The translations under genes were made by a program, and so were the position numbers. Positions 16,165 through 25,641 of a stretch of 64,000 nt of DNA are shown piece after piece. This DNA comes from JANMJD01 sp963828405 (GTDB lineage Bacteria > Actinomycetota > Acidimicrobiia > Acidimicrobiales > Ilumatobacteraceae): positions 2,666,001 through 2,730,000 of the forward strand of contig CAWHEG010000031.1 of the NCBI GenBank assembly GCA_963828405.1. The letters are read 5' to 3'. Below the pieces are notes generated by a model, which ran no database searches, was not told the DNA's origin, and saw only the letters and a program-made list of their open reading frames with translations. Position 1 is the stretch's first letter. Every line of letters begins with the position of its first letter.

Positions 16165-17721
16165 TCAGTAGTCGGTGGCGACGCCCCCCTCGGCGACGCG
16201 GCGGGCGACGAAACCGTCGAGCTCGTCACGCACCGACGGGTCCATCGAGGGTGGCTCGTAGGCGTCGAGGAGGCGGGCGACGAGGCTCTTGGCCCTCACC
16301 TCGGCGGTCGGGCTGCCGGCCTCCTCCCACGACTCGTAGTTGCGCCAGTCCGAGATCAGCGGGCGGTAGAAGGCGTCCCGGAAGCGGGCCTGGGTGTGGG
16401 CGGTACCGAAGAAGTGGCCGCCCGGGCCGACCTCCTCGATCGTGTCGATGGCCAGCGAGTCGGTGTCGACCGGAACGGGCTCCATCATCCGGGCGACCAT
16501 CTGGAGCAGGTCGGCGTCGAGGATCATCTTCTCCAGGCTGGCGTGCAGGCCACCCTCCATCCATCCGGCGCCGTGCATCATGTAGTTGACGCCGCCCATC
16601 ACGCAGCCCCACAGCGAGAACACGCTCTCGTAGGCTGCCTGGGCGTCGAGGGCGTTGGCCGCGCAGACGTTCGAGCTGCGGTAGGGGAGTGCGTAGCGCC
16701 GGGCGAGCTGGCCGCCGATCATCGCCGTGCGCACGTACTCGGGGGTGCCGAACGCCGGCGCGCCCGACTGCATGTCGACGTTCGAGGTGAACCCGCCGTA
16801 GACGGCCGGGGTGCCCGGGTTGATCACCTGCAGGAAGGTGATCCCGGCCAGCGCCTCGGCGTTCTGCTGGGCGAGCGCTCCGGCGAGGGTGATCGGGGCC
16901 ATCGCCCCGGCGAGGGTGAACGGCGTCATCACGATCGGCTGGTTGTGCCGGGCGAACTCGATCATCCCCTGCGACATCGGCACGTCGAGACGCAAGGGGG
17001 AGTTGGAGTTGATCACCGAGACCACCGACGGCTCGGCGAGCAGCGTGTCGTGGTCGATCTGGCGGGCGATCTTGACCATCTCGAGCGAGTCGCGGTTGCG
17101 CTGGCGGCCGAGGCTGTAGCAGTGGAGGTGCTTGTCGCTGAGCGTCAACAGATCGTGCATCGCGTGGAGGTGGCGCACGCTGTGGTGCAGGTCGATCGGC
17201 TCCACCGGGTAGCCGGGGATGAAGTGGATGGCGTTGAGCGTCTGGGCCAGCTTGATCAGGTCACGGAAGCCCTCGCGGTCGCCCGCCCGGCGCACCCCGT
17301 TGCGGTCGATGTAGTGCGGCGCGCTGGCCACCGATCCGAAGGCGAGCCACCGGCCGCCGATGCGCAGGTTGCGGGCCGGGTTCCAGCTGTGCAGGGTGAA
17401 CTCGCCCGGTGCCTTGGCGATGCTCGACTCGATGAGCTCCCGGCTGAACCTGACCCGCCCGTTGGACTCGTCGACCTCGGCGCCGGACTCGCGCATGATC
17501 GAGCGGGATTCGGGGCAGAGGAACTCCATGCCGATGCGCTCGAGGATGGTCAGCGACGCCTCGTGGATCGCTTCCAGTTCGTCGGCCGACACGACCTCGG
17601 TGTGGTTGAGCCGCATGTAGGGCTGAGCGGTCGACATCTGCGGGGGGAGGGCCGAGCGTTGCGAGGCGTCGGCGCGACCGCCCCGCCGCCGCACGGGCCC
17701 GCCTGGCTCTGTGTCTCGCAT
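16165..17721 (-). CDS. MttB-family (trimethylamine/quaternary amine) methyltransferase, non-pyrrolysine
   Basis: 518-residue protein of the trimethylamine methyltransferase superfamily, which demethylates tertiary or quaternary amines and loads the methyl group onto a corrinoid protein. Family segments include PSVVSVINSNSPLRLD, PIVMTPFTLAGAMAPITLAGALAQQNAE, YGGFTSNVDMQSGAPAFGTPE and EEVGPGGHFFGTAHT. The frame has no internal amber codon, so this is not a pyrrolysine enzyme. It resembles MtgB-type glycine-betaine relatives in that respect. No corrinoid protein is encoded nearby. AGGGGA precedes ATG 17721; a later start (residue 29) is possible. An inverted repeat shared with soxA lies 54 bases upstream. 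Confidence 0.88.
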   Translation of the reverse strand: MRDTEPGGPVRRRGGRADASQRSALPPQMSTAQPYMRLNHTEVVSADELEAIHEASLTILERIGMEFLCPESRSIMRESGAEVDESNGRVRFSRELIESSIAKAPGEFTLHSWNPARNLRIGGRWLAFGSVASAPHYIDRNGVRRAGDREGFRDLIKLAQTLNAIHFIPGYPVEPIDLHHSVRHLHAMHDLLTLSDKHLHCYSLGRQRNRDSLEMVKIARQIDHDTLLAEPSVVSVINSNSPLRLDVPMSQGMIEFARHNQPIVMTPFTLAGAMAPITLAGALAQQNAEALAGITFLQVINPGTPAVYGGFTSNVDMQSGAPAFGTPEYVRTAMIGGQLARRYALPYRSSNVCAANALDAQAAYESVFSLWGCVMGGVNYMMHGAGWMEGGLHASLEKMILDADLLQMVARMMEPVPVDTDSLAIDTIEEVGPGGHFFGTAHTQARFRDAFYRPLISDWRNYESWEEAGSPTAEVRAKSLVARLLDAYEPPSMDPSVRDELDGFVARRVAEGGVATDY

Positions 17722-17774
17722 CCGTTCCCCTCAGGTCGCTGGCAGACAGGACGATACATCACCCATCGAATAAT

Positions 17775-17790
17775 CGGTACGAACGTACCG
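17775..17790. promoter_or_regulatory. Candidate operator between mttB-like gene and ABC exporter
   Basis: Perfect inverted repeat with arms CGGTACG and CGTACCG around AA. It lies in the divergent intergenic region, 54 bases before the MttB-like ATG and 78 bases before the ABC ATPase ATG. The element upstream of soxA (5109-5124) is the same apart from one base. A dimeric regulator binding here could control both directions. Confidence 0.6.
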
Positions 17791-17867
17791 TGAACCGAAT
17801 CGTCCCTGTCCAGGCGATCTCGGACGCAGCGGGCGTCACCGGCCCTCCGCTCGTATCCTGGGCGCCC

Positions 17868-18868
<1,001 letters not shown>

Positions 18869-18872
<4 letters not shown>

Positions 18873-19663
18873 GTCACTCGGTGCTCACCGATTCGGCCGT
18901 GTACGCCCGGCGGAACCTCGAACACATCCGCCAGGTCCCCGAGAAGCTGACGAACGTCACGGTCCAGCCGCTGATGTTCGTGCTGCTCTTCGCCTACGTG
19001 TTCGGTGGGGCGATCGACGTCGAGGGCGGCGGCTACAAGGAGTACCTGATCGGCGGAATCCTCATCCAGACCCTCGGGTTCGCCATGATGGGCCCGGCGA
19101 TGTCGGTCGCCACCGATCTGCAGGAAGGCGTCATCGACCGCTTCCGCTCGCTCCCGGCTCGTCGCTCGGCCTACCTCTTCGGGCACTACCTGGCCGAGTT
19201 GGTCGGTTCGATCCTGACGATCGCCATCGTCCTGGCCACGGGACTGGTCGTCGGCTGGCGCACCCATACCGGCTGGTGGGAGGTGGTCGCGGCGCTGCTG
19301 CTCCTCGGCGTCTTCGCCTCGGCGATGATCTGGCTCGGGCTGTGGCTCGGCATCCTGGTGCGCTCCCCGGACGCGGTGATGGGGATCGGCTTCGTGATCA
19401 TCTTCCCTGTGACGTTCATCTCCAACGCCTTCGTGCCGATCGAGTCGATGCCCGGGGTGCTGCAATGGGTGGCCTCGGTCAACCCGATCAGCGTGCTCAT
19501 CGCCGCGGTGCGCACGCTGTTCGGCAACCCTGTGGCGCCGGTGACCAAGCACGTCTGGCCGATCGACCACCCGGTGGCCGCCGGTTGGCTGTACAGCCTG
19601 GCGTTGCTCGCCCTCGGTCTGGTGATCGCCATGCGCCGCTTCGTCGCCCGCACGACGGACTGA
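18869..19663 (+). CDS. ABC transporter permease, DrrB-type (ABC-2)
   Basis: 264-residue integral membrane protein with about six helices. Typical DrrB features are TVQPLMFVLLFAYVFGGAI near the start and GFAMMGPAMSVATDLQEGVIDRFRSLP. The ABC-2 motif region FVIIFPVTFISNAFVPIESMPGVLQWVASVNPIS follows. GTG 18869 overlaps the stop of the ATPase gene. It would form the membrane channel of the exporter. Confidence 0.92.
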
Positions 19664-19680
19664 GCGCACATCGGCCTCCC

Positions 19681-19704
19681 GCCGGCGTCGTGCGTGACGC
19701 CGGC
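19681..19704. terminator. Hairpin between convergent genes
   Basis: Arms GCCGGCGTC and GACGCCGGC (9 bp, 6-base loop) lie between the DrrB stop (19663) and the TetR stop (19722). No T-tract is present, which is common for actinobacterial terminators. The position suits a bidirectional terminator. Confidence 0.5.
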
Positions 19705-19721
19705 CCGTCGCGCCGGTCGGC

Positions 19722-20333
19722 TCAACCGGAGACGGTCGCGCGTTCGAGCAGCTCGGCCAGCCGGGCGTCGAACCGCTCGAGGGCGTGCTCGAGTGCCTCG
19801 GTGAGCCGCTCGATGTCCCCGGTGGCGACGAGATCGAGAGTGAGGCCGGTGAACACGGCCTTGATGATCGCCGCCTCGACACGGGCGTGCCCGCTGGCGA
19901 CGCCGGTGGCCACCAGGCGGCGCTCGATGTTGTCGCGCCAGGCCTCGATCTGCTCGGCCCTCACATCGCCGGCCAACCCGGTGACGGTGGCGTCGATCGC
20001 CGCGGCTTCGAGGCCGAGGCGGGTCAGGTTGAGGTTGGCGCGCGACGCCGACAGGTGCGCCCACCACCGGCGCAGGATCTCGCTCTGGCTGATCAGCGGG
20101 TCGTCGCGCACCCACGACGACTCCAACGCCCGATGGACCTCCTGCACCCGACGGAGCGCGGCGGCGAGCAGTTCGGCCTTCGACCCGAAGTGGTGGGTCA
20201 GGCGGTTGACGCTGGTGCCGAGGGCATCGGCCATCGGCCGCAACGTGACGTCGCCGAGGCCGTGACCGGCCAGATAGGCGACCACGCCGTCGAGCAGTTC
20301 GACCCGCGCCTGGGGATCAGGAGGTCGGGCCAT
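19722..20333 (-). CDS. TetR-family transcriptional regulator
   Basis: 203-residue repressor. The N-terminal helix-turn-helix reads VVAYLAGHGLGDVTLRPMADALGTSVNRLTHHFGSKAELLAAAL (residues about 17-60), with the TetR-style HFGSK recognition helix end. The C-terminal ligand domain is not informative. It is convergent with the DrrAB exporter, a common arrangement for a regulator of a drug exporter. It is also the nearest candidate to bind the CGGTACG repeats, but nothing in the sequence proves that. Confidence 0.88.
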   Translation of the reverse strand: MARPPDPQARVELLDGVVAYLAGHGLGDVTLRPMADALGTSVNRLTHHFGSKAELLAAALRRVQEVHRALESSWVRDDPLISQSEILRRWWAHLSASRANLNLTRLGLEAAAIDATVTGLAGDVRAEQIEAWRDNIERRLVATGVASGHARVEAAIIKAVFTGLTLDLVATGDIERLTEALEHALERFDARLAELLERATVSG

Positions 20334-20464
20334 CGCCCTGGCACGGTAGCGCCTCGCACGGGCCGCCCGCTCGACACGATCCGGCGAGGCTTTGCGGAAC
20401 GGACTGCATGGACGGTCTGCCGAGCCGCTATGTTCAGAGCTTCGGAGCGGTTCGCCGCTGCGCT

Positions 20465-20536
20465 GGCGACGTGGCCGAGTGGCTGAGGCAACGGCCTGCA
20501 AAGCCGTGTACCCGGGTTCGATTCCCGGCGTCGCCT
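20465..20536 (+). tRNA. tRNA-Cys (GCA)
   Basis: A 72-base cloverleaf. The acceptor stem GGCGACG pairs perfectly with CGTCGCC, and the anticodon stem ACGGC/GCCGT encloses CTGCAAA with anticodon GCA. The T-arm is CCGGG TTCGATT CCCGG. The discriminator is T, as expected for cysteine tRNA. CCA is not encoded. An integrase remnant lies just downstream, so the 3' end probably served as an integration site. Confidence 0.97.
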
Positions 20537-20539
20537 CCC

Positions 20540-20578
20540 GCCTCTGACCTGGTATCATGCCTGGTCAGAGGCTTTTTT
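20540..20578 (+). terminator. Rho-independent terminator of tRNA-Cys
   Basis: A 10-bp perfect stem (GCCTCTGACC / GGTCAGAGGC) with a 13-base loop is followed by six T residues (20573-20578). It is placed directly after the tRNA. It is the only terminator with a clear T-tract that I found in the window. Confidence 0.9.
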
Positions 20579-20685
20579 CGTTCCCACCGGCAATGACCGC
20601 CAGTGACCATGAAAGACCTCTGGAAACCCCTGTTACGCGCCCACCCGCGCCTCGCTCACGCCTCGCATGGACAAGGGGAGTCGTC

Positions 20686-21652
20686 GTGTCGTACGTCCAG
20701 AAGCAGCGTGGCAAGTACCGGGCGCGGTTCACCGACCCGCTCGGACGAGTCCAGTCGCGGACGTTCGCTCGTCGGGCGGACGCCGATCGGTTCCTGCGCG
20801 AGATCGACGCCAACGCGGTCAAGGGGGCGTGGGTCGATCCGCGCGACGCCGACACCCCGCTGGCGGTCTGGTCCGTCGAGTTCCTCAAGCTGTGCAGGCG
20901 GCTGGCTCCCAGGACGCAGGAGACCTACGCCCGTGATCTCGACGGCTACATCCTTGCGAGGTTCGGCGCCTATCGGCTGGGCCGCCTGCCGGCTGAGGAG
21001 GTCGAGAACTGGCTGAACGACGAGATCGATGCGGGTCTGGCGGCGAGCTCGGTGCACCGCCACTACCGGGCCCTTCGGCGCATGTTGCAGGTCGCCGTGG
21101 ACAAGCAGAAGCTGCTCGTGAATCCGTGCGACCGGGTCGACCCGCCCAGGGTGCCGAAACGGGAGATGGCGTTTCTCGACTGGGACGAAGCGTTGCGGTT
21201 GGCCGAGGCTCACAGCGAACGTTTCCGCGGCCTGATCTATGTGGCCGTCGACAGTGGGATGCGGTGGAGCGAGCTCGTCGGGCTGCGCCGATCGCAGGGT
21301 CGATGTTCGCCGCCGCAAGATCCGGGTGACCGAGCAGCTCGTGCAGCTCGAGACGAACGAGTTCGTCCGCGGCGAACCCAAGACGGCGGCCGGAGTGCGC
21401 TCGATCACGATCTCGGGAGTGACCGCAGAGGTGCTCACCGGCCATCTGGAGCGGTACAGCGTTCCGGGGCCCGACGGGCTCGTGTTCCCGAACGCGGCCG
21501 GCCACTCATCGATCAACGTCACGCTCGATCGGTATGGCCATCTCTTCCCCGAACTCGACGAGGCGATCGCCGACGCCTTCGACCGCCAGATCATCGAGGC
21601 GCGCCGCCGGCTCGACGACACCGTCGTTCATGCCGCCTTCGGGGTCAGGTAA
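20686..21652 (+). pseudogene. Tyrosine recombinase/phage integrase, frameshifted and lacking its HxxR box
   Basis: Remnant of a site-specific integrase at a tRNA. GTG 20686 (SD AAGGGGAG) starts an Arm-binding domain (SYVQKQRGKYRARFTDPLGRVQSRTF), then a core-binding domain and the first catalytic block (YVAVDSGMRWSELVGLRRS, with the active Arg context). Near 21296-21300 one surplus base shifts the frame; reading continues as VDVRRRKIRVTEQLV to the stop at 21652. After GLVFPNAAG the protein jumps straight to HSSINVTLDRYGHLFPEL. About 60-70 residues including the HDLRHT box are therefore missing. The catalytic Tyr segment remains. The enzyme should be inactive. Confidence 0.85.
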
Positions 21653-22637
21653 CGCACGGCTCCCGACTCGACTCGCGCCGTGAATCGCCAGTCTGCGCCG
21701 CTCGCGCACGAACGCATGATGAGTAACGCGTGTAAGCTGGGTACATCCGTCGGCCATGCGCTGAGAGTACCCTTGCCGATCCAGAGATCAATTCCGTTCC
21801 GTCTGGGTTGTTAGGACTCGATGGTTCGAAGAGAGATGGTGCAGCAGTGGGCAAGCTTGCAATTATTTCCGAGGAGACGGCGCGAAAGATCGTGACCCGC
21901 CAGCTCGCTTTCGACGCAGCCCGTGCTGCGTTTGAAGCAGTTGCAGTCGGTCGTTCGCGTGTTTTCGACGTCGTGATCGGCACCGGGCTTAATCCTGGTG
22001 AAGCATTGGCCATCAAGTCGGGTATTGATTTTGAAAACGAGATGGTCGGCTTCAAGTGCGGCACCTACTGGGCTGGCAATGGTGCAAGAGATCTACCCGC
22101 TCACGGGTCGACGATCCTGCTGCTCGATCCCGAGACCGGGTTTCCACTGGTGCTGATCAACGCGTCGTATCTCAATGGCTACAGAACGGCTGCCGCTAAC
22201 GCAGTCGCGGTCTCCAGCCTGGCTCGTTCCGACGCGGCGGTGTTGGGGGTGATCGGTGCCGGTCATCAGGCCGAGCAGGAAATTCGGGCAGTGGCCGAAG
22301 TCCGGCAACTCTCGTCGATCAAGATCTCCACACGATCCGAGGTTCGCGCCAACTGGATCGCGGATCGCTTGCAGGACATGGATATCGATATACGACTCAC
22401 AAGCGCCGAGGACGCGGTGCGCGGCTCCGACATCGTGGTTACCGTCACTCCGTCCGAGTCTCCGCTAGTGCGGAGTGAGTGGGTCGGGGAAGGCACGCAC
22501 ATTTCAGCAATGGGCGCCGACGACAAAGGCAAGCACGAACTCGACACAGACCTCTTGCGACGAGCAAGCCTTTTTGCCGACTACCCCAAACAATCCGTAG
22601 TTATCGGTGAATTTCAGCACGCCTTCAAAGAAGGAAT

Positions 22638-22651
22638 CCAGGACTCCTGAT
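22638..22651. repeat. IS left terminal inverted repeat
   Basis: CCAGGACTCCTGAT, perfect inverse of 24922-24935. Preceded by the AAT target duplication copy at 22635-22637. Confidence 0.9.
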
Positions 22652-22671
22652 CTATTGATCTGAAAGTCCTG

Positions 22672-24897
22672 GTGGGGCGGGGGGTCATCCACCATTTGTG
22701 GGTCTGTGTGGTCCATAATTTATGTGTGGTTGTGACTTCGGTTCTTGTGAGTGCTGGAATGGTGAGGGTGAGTTCGGGGCCGCCGTTGCCGTTGGCGGTG
22801 ACACCGCGGGGTGGGGTCGGGATCGCGGCGGGTGTGGATCTGGTCGAAGGCGCCGACGGTGGGGTCGTGTTCTTGTGGGGAATGGCGGCGTGGTGTTGGG
22901 CGCCCGGTGACGAGACGGGGCGGCGGTTGGCCGCGGTGCAGGCGGTGGAGACCCGGGCGGCCCAGCACCAGGAGGTCGCTACGGCGTTTGGGATTGACGA
23001 GGTGACGTTGCGGCGTTGGCGGCAGTGCTGGATCGATGGTGGCGTCGAGGCGTTGGTGCCCCGCAAGCGGGGCCCGAAGGGTCCGTCGAAGGTGACGCGG
23101 GTGATCGTTGGCGAGGTCGTCCGGTTGCGGGCGGCGGGCTGGTCACGCAACGCGATCGCTGGTGAGCTTGGGATCGGGGCTGGTTCGGTGTCGCGGGTTA
23201 TGGCCGGCGAGGCGATGCCGGTCCCGGCTGAGCCCTTGGTCGGTGAGCTTGAGCCGTTGGCTCGGCCCGAGGCGCGTACCGCTGAGCGGGAGGCTGCCGC
23301 CAGGGGGGAACTGACCGAAGCGGCACCGCGGATCACCCAAGGGGCGGGCTTGCCGTTGGCCGGGGCTCTGGTGATCCTGCCGGCGTTAGCCGCGACCGGT
23401 CTGTTGGATGCGGTGGCCTCGGTGTTCCGTCCCGCTCGCGCCGCGTTCTACGGGCTGCGATCGCTGGTGCTCACGGTTGTGTTCGCGGCGCTCGTCGGCG
23501 AACCCCGAGCCGAGGGCCTGACCCGTCTCAATCCTGTGGATCTGGGCCGTCTGTTGGGCTTGGACCGGGCCCCGGAGGTTCGCTGCCTGCGGGCCCGGAT
23601 GACCAAACTGGCCGGCCAGGGCCGCTCCGGGGCGCTGTTGGAAGCGTTGGCCCGACGTCATCTCGCTGCCAACGCCGATGCGACCGCGACGTTGTACGTC
23701 GACGGCCACGTCCGGGCCTATCACGGCGCTGCGGATGTCCCCAAAGCCCACGTGGCCCGAATGCGGCTGTCGATGCCCGCCGAGGTCGACACATGGGTCG
23801 CCGATGCCCGCGGTGATGGGGTGCTGGTCTGGCATGCCCCGCCTGGAGCGTCGCTGGTCGGGGAACTCCGCCGGGTCGCCACCGAGGTCCGGGCCCTGGT
23901 CGGCGCGCAGGCCCACCCGACGATCATCTTCGACCGGGGCGGGTGGAGCCCGAAACTATTCGCCGAACTCGTCGCCGCAGGCTTCGACATCTCGACCTAC
24001 CGCAAAGGCGACAAACGGCTCGAGCCCCGCACCGCGTTCACCCGGCACATCTTCGTCGATGACCTCGGCGCCACCCACGACTACTGGCTCGGTGACCGGT
24101 CGGTGCGCCTCGCCTACGACTCCGGGCGGCGCCGCTTCACAGCCCGCCAAATCACCCGCCTCGACCCAGCCACCGGCCACCAAACCCAGATCATCACGAC
24201 CCGCACCGATACCAACCCGGCACCGCTGGCCCACGCCATGTTCTCCCGGTGGCGCCAAGAAAACTTCTTCCGTTACATGCGCGCCCACTACGCCCTCGAC
24301 GGCCTCGACGCCTACGCCACCATCGCCGACGACCCCGCCCGGTTGATTCCCAACCCCGCCAAACGCGACGCCGCCCGGATCGTCGCCGACGCCAAGACCG
24401 TCATCGCTCAAGCCGAAGCAACCGAAGGCCGCGCCCGCCTACAAGGGCACCGCACCAACGCCGACAACACCGAGATCGCCGCCGCGTTCGCCGCCGCCCG
24501 AACCCACCTCACCGAACTCCAGACCACGGCACGGGCAATCCCCGCCACAGCACCGCTCCACCAATCCCACCCCGACGCCGCCCGACTCGACCCCGAACGT
24601 AAACGGATCCACGACGCCATCCGCCTCGCCACCTACAACGCCGAGTCCAGCCTCACCCGCCTCCTCGCCCCCCACTACCCCCGCGCCAACGACGAAGCCC
24701 GCAGCCTCCTACGCGAGATCTTCCACACCCCCGCCGACCTCCAAATCATCGGCGACCAACTCCACGTCCGCATCAACCCGCTCTCCGCCCCCCGACGCAC
24801 CCGAGCCCTCACCGCCCTCTGCACCGACCTCACCGCCACCCAAACCACCTACCCCGGCACCAACCTCACCCTCCTCTACACCGTCACCGAGACCTAA
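22672..24897 (+). CDS. DDE transposase of the IS element
   Basis: Up to 741 residues; the true start may be ATG 22759 or another start, as no clear ribosome site marks GTG 22672. Two helix-turn-helix segments lie near residues 100-130 (ATAFGIDEVTLRRWRQCW) and 160-185 (AIAGELGIGAGSVSRVM). The catalytic domain shows Asp in TLYVDGHVRAYHG, Asp in TIIFDRGGWSPKLF and Glu in SRWRQENFFRYMRAHY, a DDE triad arrangement. The C-terminal ~200 residues are helical and basic. It seems intact and so possibly active. The codon bias towards C-ending codons differs from the interrupted host gene. Confidence 0.88.
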   Translation: MGRGVIHHLWVCVVHNLCVVVTSVLVSAGMVRVSSGPPLPLAVTPRGGVGIAAGVDLVEGADGGVVFLWGMAAWCWAPGDETGRRLAAVQAVETRAAQHQEVATAFGIDEVTLRRWRQCWIDGGVEALVPRKRGPKGPSKVTRVIVGEVVRLRAAGWSRNAIAGELGIGAGSVSRVMAGEAMPVPAEPLVGELEPLARPEARTAEREAAARGELTEAAPRITQGAGLPLAGALVILPALAATGLLDAVASVFRPARAAFYGLRSLVLTVVFAALVGEPRAEGLTRLNPVDLGRLLGLDRAPEVRCLRARMTKLAGQGRSGALLEALARRHLAANADATATLYVDGHVRAYHGAADVPKAHVARMRLSMPAEVDTWVADARGDGVLVWHAPPGASLVGELRRVATEVRALVGAQAHPTIIFDRGGWSPKLFAELVAAGFDISTYRKGDKRLEPRTAFTRHIFVDDLGATHDYWLGDRSVRLAYDSGRRRFTARQITRLDPATGHQTQIITTRTDTNPAPLAHAMFSRWRQENFFRYMRAHYALDGLDAYATIADDPARLIPNPAKRDAARIVADAKTVIAQAEATEGRARLQGHRTNADNTEIAAAFAAARTHLTELQTTARAIPATAPLHQSHPDAARLDPERKRIHDAIRLATYNAESSLTRLLAPHYPRANDEARSLLREIFHTPADLQIIGDQLHVRINPLSAPRRTRALTALCTDLTATQTTYPGTNLTLLYTVTET

Positions 24898-24921
24898 ACC
24901 ATGCAACAACTACCGGATCAC

Positions 24922-24935
24922 ATCAGGAGTCCTGG
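24922..24935. repeat. IS right terminal inverted repeat
   Basis: ATCAGGAGTCCTGG, exact inverse of the left end, followed by the second AAT copy (24936-24938). An ATG just inside this end (24901) is in frame with the ornithine cyclodeaminase 3' part. Confidence 0.9.
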
Positions 24936-25137
24936 AATCATCGCGTCGGCGGATGAAATCTGTGCTCTAGGGCTGGTCACGCTTGGCCAATCGCCCGGAA
25001 GAGTCTCGGAGACTCAAATCACCGTCTTCGACAGTTCCGGTATCGCCATCCAGGACCTAACTGCGGCTGGTGCAGTATTCGCAGCAGCCCAAGAGACTGG
25101 TGACGTCCAGTACGTCGATTTCTAAGTAAGAGGTGCG

Positions 25138-25314
25138 TTGCGAGAACAGCTCGCGCTTGCTGCCGAGCGGGGAATGACGACGTCGCAGTGCGTGCGTGAA
25201 CTGCTCACCGACGCGGTCCGCAACCGCGAGTCGGTCGCGTCGCTCGACAGTCGAGCGCTGGTCGAACGACTCGCTGCCGACGTGGCCGAAGTCCAGCGTC
25301 GACTTGCGAGCTGA
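25138..25314 (+). CDS. Antitoxin-like fragment (58 residues)
   Basis: A frame beginning LREQLALAAERGMTTSQCVR and ending EVQRRLAS has the texture of a ribbon-helix-helix antitoxin without its N-terminal strand. A TTG at 25138 preceded by AAGAGG could start it. It lies directly behind the stop of the interrupted ornithine cyclodeaminase gene and in the same frame. It may be a 5'-truncated antitoxin. No toxin partner follows it directly. Confidence 0.4.
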   Translation: MREQLALAAERGMTTSQCVRELLTDAVRNRESVASLDSRALVERLAADVAEVQRRLAS

Positions 25315-25384
25315 GCGATACCGAGCACAACGCGGCTGCCCACCATTCAGCGCCGAACGGTGGATATCGCGCCCGGCCGAGAGT

Positions 25385-25406
25385 GTGTAGCACGACCGTG
25401 CTACAC
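25385..25406. promoter_or_regulatory. Antitoxin operator, perfect 10-bp inverted repeat
   Basis: Arms GTGTAGCACG (25385-25394) and its exact complement (25397-25406) are separated by AC. It ends 7 bases before the antitoxin ATG and covers the likely -10 element. This fits autorepression by a dimeric ribbon-helix-helix antitoxin. Confidence 0.8.
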
Positions 25407-25407
25407 T
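25402..25407 (+). promoter_or_regulatory. -10 element for leaderless antitoxin mRNA
   Basis: TACACT ends 6 bases before the A of ATG 25414. Transcription would start at or next to the start codon. No ribosome site is present, which fits a leaderless transcript. The hexamer overlaps the right arm of the operator. Confidence 0.5.
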
Positions 25408-25413
25408 TCTTGC

Positions 25414-25641
25414 ATGTCTACGACAACCGTCCGACTCGACCCCGAGGAAGAAGAGACGCTCGATCATTTGGCTGAGATCCACGGTGGCCGTTCGAACGCA
25501 CTACGTCAGGGGCTGAAGCTGCTCGCTGCTGCCACCCAACGTCATGCCGCGCTCGCTGACCTCCTGGACGACTGGGAACGTGAAGCGGGACAGGTCACCG
25601 ACGAGGCCGCTGATGTGATGGCCCGACGCTTCGAGCTGTGA
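25414..25641 (+). CDS. Ribbon-helix-helix antitoxin (VapB-like)
   Basis: 75-residue antitoxin. The N-terminus STTTVRLDPEEEETLDHLAEIHGGRSNALRQGLKLLA is a ribbon-helix-helix: a beta-strand with alternating polar residues, then two helices. The C-terminal part (LLDDWEREAGQVTDEAADVMARRFEL) would wrap the toxin. The stop overlaps the toxin GTG (GTGA), so the pair is coupled. It is probably autoregulated through the 22-bp palindrome just upstream. Confidence 0.85.
   Translation: MSTTTVRLDPEEEETLDHLAEIHGGRSNALRQGLKLLAAATQRHAALADLLDDWEREAGQVTDEAADVMARRFEL

Larger units (their letters stand above)
22638..24935 (+). mobile_element. Insertion sequence, 2298 bp, 14-bp terminal inverted repeats, AAT target duplication
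   Basis: Ends were set from the disrupted ornithine cyclodeaminase gene. The termini are CCAGGACTCCTGAT at the left and its exact complement at the right. AAT flanks both sides (22635-22637 and 24936-24938) as a 3-bp duplication. Excising the element and one AAT copy repairs the host frame exactly. It carries one long DDE transposase. I could not assign the IS family. Confidence 0.9.
21847..25125 (+). pseudogene. Ornithine cyclodeaminase/mu-crystallin family gene split by an insertion sequence
   Basis: NAD-dependent deaminase or imine reductase family. The 5' part (21847-22637, GTG start) encodes KSGIDFENEMVGFKCGTYW, then ILLLDPETGFPLVLINASYLNGYRTAA and the Rossmann motif VIGAGHQAEQEIRAV. 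It ends AFKEGI, where the IS enters, and reads four codons into the IS. The 3' part (24936-25125) resumes IASADEICALGLVTLGQSPG and ends VQYVDF. Removing the IS and one AAT copy restores a single frame of about 330 residues, the normal family length. Its AT-richer codon use differs from the flanking core genes, suggesting acquisition by transfer. Confidence 0.9.

Noticed and set aside
16165..17721. Pyrrolysine-containing trimethylamine methyltransferase
   Set aside because: The whole frame has no in-frame amber codon, so it is a non-pyrrolysine member.
24901..25125. Independent 74-residue gene beginning inside the IS right end
   Set aside because: Residues after the IS edge are exactly the missing C-terminus of the split ornithine cyclodeaminase-family gene; the ATG is supplied by the IS by chance.
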